Assembly (NCBI GenBank): GCA_905236925.1
Contig: CAJOQS010000240.1
Span: forward strand, 1-8,267
Origin: an uncultured Lachnospiraceae bacterium
GTDB taxonomy: Bacteria; Bacillota; Clostridia; Lachnospirales; Lachnospiraceae
Length of the DNA stretch: 8,267 bases
Direction of reading: 5' to 3'
This document shows positions 5,745 through 8,267 of the stretch, piece by piece. The notes under the pieces were generated by a model that was not told the DNA's origin, searched no databases, and saw nothing but the letters and a program-made list of their open reading frames with translations. The first letter of the stretch is position 1, and each line of letters begins with the position of its first letter. Made by a program: the position numbers and the translations under genes.

Positions 5745-7229
5745 ATGATCAAAAGGATTATTGCGGTGCTGCTGATAATGGTGAACATTATGACGGTGGG
5801 CGTGAAAAAGGAAGGAAGTAAGCGAGTCACAGTATCCGGATTCATCAATATGATAGAGGAGCAGGCAGGAAAGTTGAGTTCGGTTCCGAAGATAAAGGCA
5901 AAAAAGAAGCTTATACTCGAGGATGCTGCGGTGTTGCTGGTCGCTGCGGGCGAGCAGCTGTACGGACTTGAAGTTGATGAAGAAACCGTCGATTACATCA
6001 TCCGAGAGCGCATGGCAGGTCCGGGCAAAGTATCGAAGAACAGGAAAGCATACGTTGCAAAGGCGTATGCGCTGGGGCTGATCGCGGGGGATTCCGCGGG
6101 AAGGTACAGTACTGCAAGAAGCTTCAGGGGTAAGAAAAAGATATATGAAAAAGAAGCCCGGGAGATGATAGCCAGGCTTATTGATCCCGGGAAGCGTTAC
6201 GGTCTCTCGCCCGATGATAAGCTTCTGCGGATCGACAAGAACAGCTTTCCCCCGGTGGCAGAGCTATATCCGTATATTCTGGAGGATTTTCCGAACGAAT
6301 ACTATGAGTCCATGTGCCATTTTATGGTGCAGCAGGTCAAGGTCTTTGAGGCGAGGGAGTCTGAACTCTGGGATCTTAGGGGCTGCACGGATTACTGCGG
6401 TGTGATGACATGGGATACGGTTTTTTCGAAGCTGACATATGAGGACAGACTGGCATCGATACGGAAGTACAGTGCCGCTGACAGGCTGGGCTCGTACAGC
6501 GCCTATCTGACACCGGCGGAATATGACAGAGGGGCGGCTGACAGAAACAGACTTGACGGATACATGGGTATGCCGCTGACGCCTGAAAAAAAGAGAAAGA
6601 TGTGCGATGCCGCCGAAGAATATGTGCTGCATGCGCTGAATGTCGATTACCGAAGTATAGCGCTTGATACCGAATGGCAGGATTATATGCTTAAAAACGG
6701 TATAGAGCAGGGCAGCATTGAAAGATATATTCAAAAATGCGTTAACGATGAGCTGATACTTGAATGCGACGCGGCGGCTTCTGATGTTTCTGCAGTCTAT
6801 TATGACAGGATTCCTTCTGTTTTCTCGCGCTGCGAAGGCGTTGTGCGCGTCTATGCACATTACAGGATAGCGAGTGACAACGGAAGCGATTTTCCTCATG
6901 ACGAGCTTACCGTCAACAGCGGATCGGGCGTTCAGAGCCTCAGAAATACAAGGATAAGTGATGACGGGTTCAAATATATCGTGGATCCGTGTTTTGACTG
7001 GCAGGACGGCTATTTTGACATAGGGGTGAGAAATGATCTCACCGTCGGAGCCGCAATTTTCGATGTGATGATGTACAAGGCACCTTTTATTGAGGCCTTC
7101 GGTTATCCCTGTGAAGCGCAGAGCTATTACAGCGGAATGCTGACAGTCGACGGCGTACTGGAATATAAGCGCCGCAACTGTACGAAGGAAGAGTATCTGG
7201 AGGAAAGGGGGTATCTGTACTGCAGATAG
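5745..7229 (+). CDS. Exported protein with divergent SLH-like N-terminal region
   Basis: A 494-residue protein. The start follows AAGGAGAGG (5732-5740). The N-terminus MIKRIIAVLLIMVNIMTVGV is a signal peptide or membrane anchor without an obvious AxA site. Residues about 59-150 resemble S-layer-homology repeats. There is an initial helix EDAAVLLVAAGEQLYGL, then YVAKAYALGLIAGDSAGRY (103-121), with the usual 'helix, Gly-Leu-Ile-x-Gly' turn, then a Phe/Gly and the helix EKEAREMIARLIDP. These would bind cell-wall polymers. Next comes FPPVAELYPYILEDFPNEYY (168-187), a block I have seen in uncharacterised Lachnospiraceae secreted proteins. The rest (about 190-494) is a large domain with scattered Cys that I cannot place. 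The next gene starts inside its last codons. Likely role: surface-attached component or partner of the Tad-like machine (inference). Confidence 0.7.
   Translation: MIKRIIAVLLIMVNIMTVGVKKEGSKRVTVSGFINMIEEQAGKLSSVPKIKAKKKLILEDAAVLLVAAGEQLYGLEVDEETVDYIIRERMAGPGKVSKNRKAYVAKAYALGLIAGDSAGRYSTARSFRGKKKIYEKEAREMIARLIDPGKRYGLSPDDKLLRIDKNSFPPVAELYPYILEDFPNEYYESMCHFMVQQVKVFEARESELWDLRGCTDYCGVMTWDTVFSKLTYEDRLASIRKYSAADRLGSYSAYLTPAEYDRGAADRNRLDGYMGMPLTPEKKRKMCDAAEEYVLHALNVDYRSIALDTEWQDYMLKNGIEQGSIERYIQKCVNDELILECDAAASDVSAVYYDRIPSVFSRCEGVVRVYAHYRIASDNGSDFPHDELTVNSGSGVQSLRNTRISDDGFKYIVDPCFDWQDGYFDIGVRNDLTVGAAIFDVMMYKAPFIEAFGYPCEAQSYYSGMLTVDGVLEYKRRNCTKEEYLEERGYLYCR
7201..7222 (+). promoter_or_regulatory. 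Ribosome site and probable CTG start for the last gene
   Basis: AAAGGGGG at 7204-7211 sits eight bases before CTG 7220. No ATG, GTG or TTG exists in this frame between the upstream stop (TAA 7166-7168) and the signal-peptide core. CTG 7178, ATA 7226 and CTG 7232 are the other options; ATG 7277 would delete most of the signal peptide. Confidence 0.45.
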
Positions 7230-8267
7230 AGCTGAAGAAAAAAATATATTATACGTTAAGCCTGACGATCCTATTTATGCTGATGGCAACGGTACGTCTG
7301 GTCTTTGCTGCCGATACGCCCGGTATAGATGACGATGCGGTGATCACAGTCGAGCAGGCAGGCTCTCTGGCGCCTTCGCAGGGATCCTACGGCTGGGACT
7401 CACGAGGGGCTGTATTTGATTATACCTCAAATAATTCAGCGGTTCAGGGGAGTCTGGGCCCGATACTGTTCTGCGACAGGGCCGGCAACCGGAGACCGTT
7501 CTTGTGGAGTGAATGGGGGAACAGATTCCCGGAATGGTGGGGACGGATGCTCGCAGACCGCATACGTGATGAAGCGACCGATGACATGATACCCTATATT
7601 AAGGATGCTTTTTCGAGTTATGTATCCTTTGATTGCAGGTGGATAATCGCGATAGGATCGAAGAGTACCTCTGCGGGAGGCAGCCTTTATAAAACCCTCA
7701 GAACGGACAATACACTGAGGGTTTTCTCAAGGACGGATCTTGATTGCGACAGTCCGTCCGAGAGGCTGTTTGAGGCAGATGAAATGGAGGACTCACTCGC
7801 ATCGATCCTCCCCGGACAGAAGTGGGGGAGCATGACGCTTGAAACCTTTGCGGAGAGGAATCCCTATAGATACGATGTTCGCGTAATGCCCTTTGATGTT
7901 ACGATCATAGCCACAAACTGCAGGGAATGCGCGGAAAAAGGGATCATTACCGGAAGCGGGGAGTGTACTCATGTTGAAGAGGGCAGCTTTTTTAATGTTC
8001 AGATACCGATAGTTTATGACGGAAGATCATATTCGGGAGTTAAAAGTTTCGTGTGGGAGGGGCAGACGGTTACATATGCCGAGCCTGAGTATGAGGGCTA
8101 TGTCAGAGATCCGTCCGGAGATGATTTTACCGGCTTTAAGGGAAAAAGATCGGGAAACAGTCTGACACCGTCGGATTCCTCGGTCATTTTTCTTTCATAC
8201 AGGGAAAACGGGCCTGCTCATAAGGATCTTGATCTTGAGATACGGTATATTACCCTGAAGGAAGGAA
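7220..8267 (+). CDS. Exported protein with signal peptide and CxxC-CxH motif, 3'-partial
   Basis: The frame is open from 7169 to the window end with no stop, about 349 residues if read from CTG 7220. The N-terminus is QIELKKKIYY followed by a hydrophobic core and LVFAADTP, a signal peptide with cleavage likely after VFA (residue 30). The mature part has an aromatic, Trp-rich stretch (SEWGNRFPEWWGRM, roughly residues 97-110) and a Cys/His motif: CREC (234-237), then GECTH with Cys249 and His251. The C-x2-C-x11-C-x-H spacing suggests zinc binding. I do not recognise the family. It overlaps the end of the SLH-like gene by about ten bases, indicating coupling. The protein is presumably exported or surface-located and functions with the pilin-like set. 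The absence of an ATG is unusual; a non-ATG start or a sequencing error are both possible. Confidence 0.68.
   Translation, partial: MQIELKKKIYYTLSLTILFMLMATVRLVFAADTPGIDDDAVITVEQAGSLAPSQGSYGWDSRGAVFDYTSNNSAVQGSLGPILFCDRAGNRRPFLWSEWGNRFPEWWGRMLADRIRDEATDDMIPYIKDAFSSYVSFDCRWIIAIGSKSTSAGGSLYKTLRTDNTLRVFSRTDLDCDSPSERLFEADEMEDSLASILPGQKWGSMTLETFAERNPYRYDVRVMPFDVTIIATNCRECAEKGIITGSGECTHVEEGSFFNVQIPIVYDGRSYSGVKSFVWEGQTVTYAEPEYEGYVRDPSGDDFTGFKGKRSGNSLTPSDSSVIFLSYRENGPAHKDLDLEIRYITLKEG
7691..7725. repeat. Perfect 11-bp inverted repeat inside the last gene
   Basis: AAAACCCTCAG (7691-7701) and CTGAGGGTTTT (7715-7725) are exact reverse complements around a 13-base loop. A GC-rich stem core flanked by A and T runs is the shape of a bidirectional intrinsic terminator, but it lies inside an open coding frame and has only four Ts per side. 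Whether it acts on transcription is unknown. Confidence 0.85.

Noticed and set aside
6264..6899. 211-residue minus-strand open frame
   Set aside because: Antisense to the SLH-like exported protein; no domain pattern or ribosome site.

Overview
The window looks like part of one long plus-strand operon from a Gram-positive, probably gut or rumen Clostridia (Lachnospiraceae-like) genome. The basis is good AAGGAG/AGGGGA-type ribosome sites, frequent ATA, AGA and AGG codons, roughly balanced base composition, and protein families I associate with Lachnospiraceae. Lineage is inferred from style and is not proven. All nine genes lie on the same strand, most overlap or sit within a few dozen bases, and I see no promoter or convincing intergenic terminator. 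The transcript probably enters from the left and leaves on the right.

Layout. (1) 3-1064: TadC/GspF-like inner-membrane platform protein of the Tad/type II secretion/type IV pilus superfamily, possibly cut by the window edge. (2) 1094-1549 and 1559-2026: a tandem pair of small paralogous single-pass proteins that look like minor pilins. (3) 2026-3615: a large membrane-anchored protein with a pilin-like N-terminus, His-x-His/Cys-Tyr motifs, a DnaJ-type CxxCxGxG cysteine cluster, two probable Ig-like domains and a very acidic linker. (4) 3655-3810: a 51-residue single-pass membrane protein. (5) 3810-4475: an M50/site-2-protease-like membrane metallopeptidase with HELGH. (6) 4468-4926 and 4923-5720: two more single-pass, TadE-like proteins, the second ending in an Ada-like His/Cys zinc knuckle. 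(7) 5745-7229: a secreted protein with a divergent S-layer-homology-like region. (8) 7220-8267 and beyond: a secreted protein with a signal peptide, no usable ATG, and a CxxC-x11-CxH motif, running off the right end.

Working model (inference): the locus encodes a divergent Tad-like pilus or secretion apparatus. The platform protein would pair with an ATPase encoded upstream, outside the window. The single-pass proteins would be pilins, minor pilins or machine components carrying extracytoplasmic domains. The M50 protease would process or regulate them in the membrane. The last two genes would be surface or exported partners. Clustered Cys/His motifs recur in at least three of the extracytoplasmic proteins, which suggests metal-stabilised or disulfide-bonded ectodomains. 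No RNA genes, mobile elements, CRISPR arrays or gene-free stretches over 300 bases were found.
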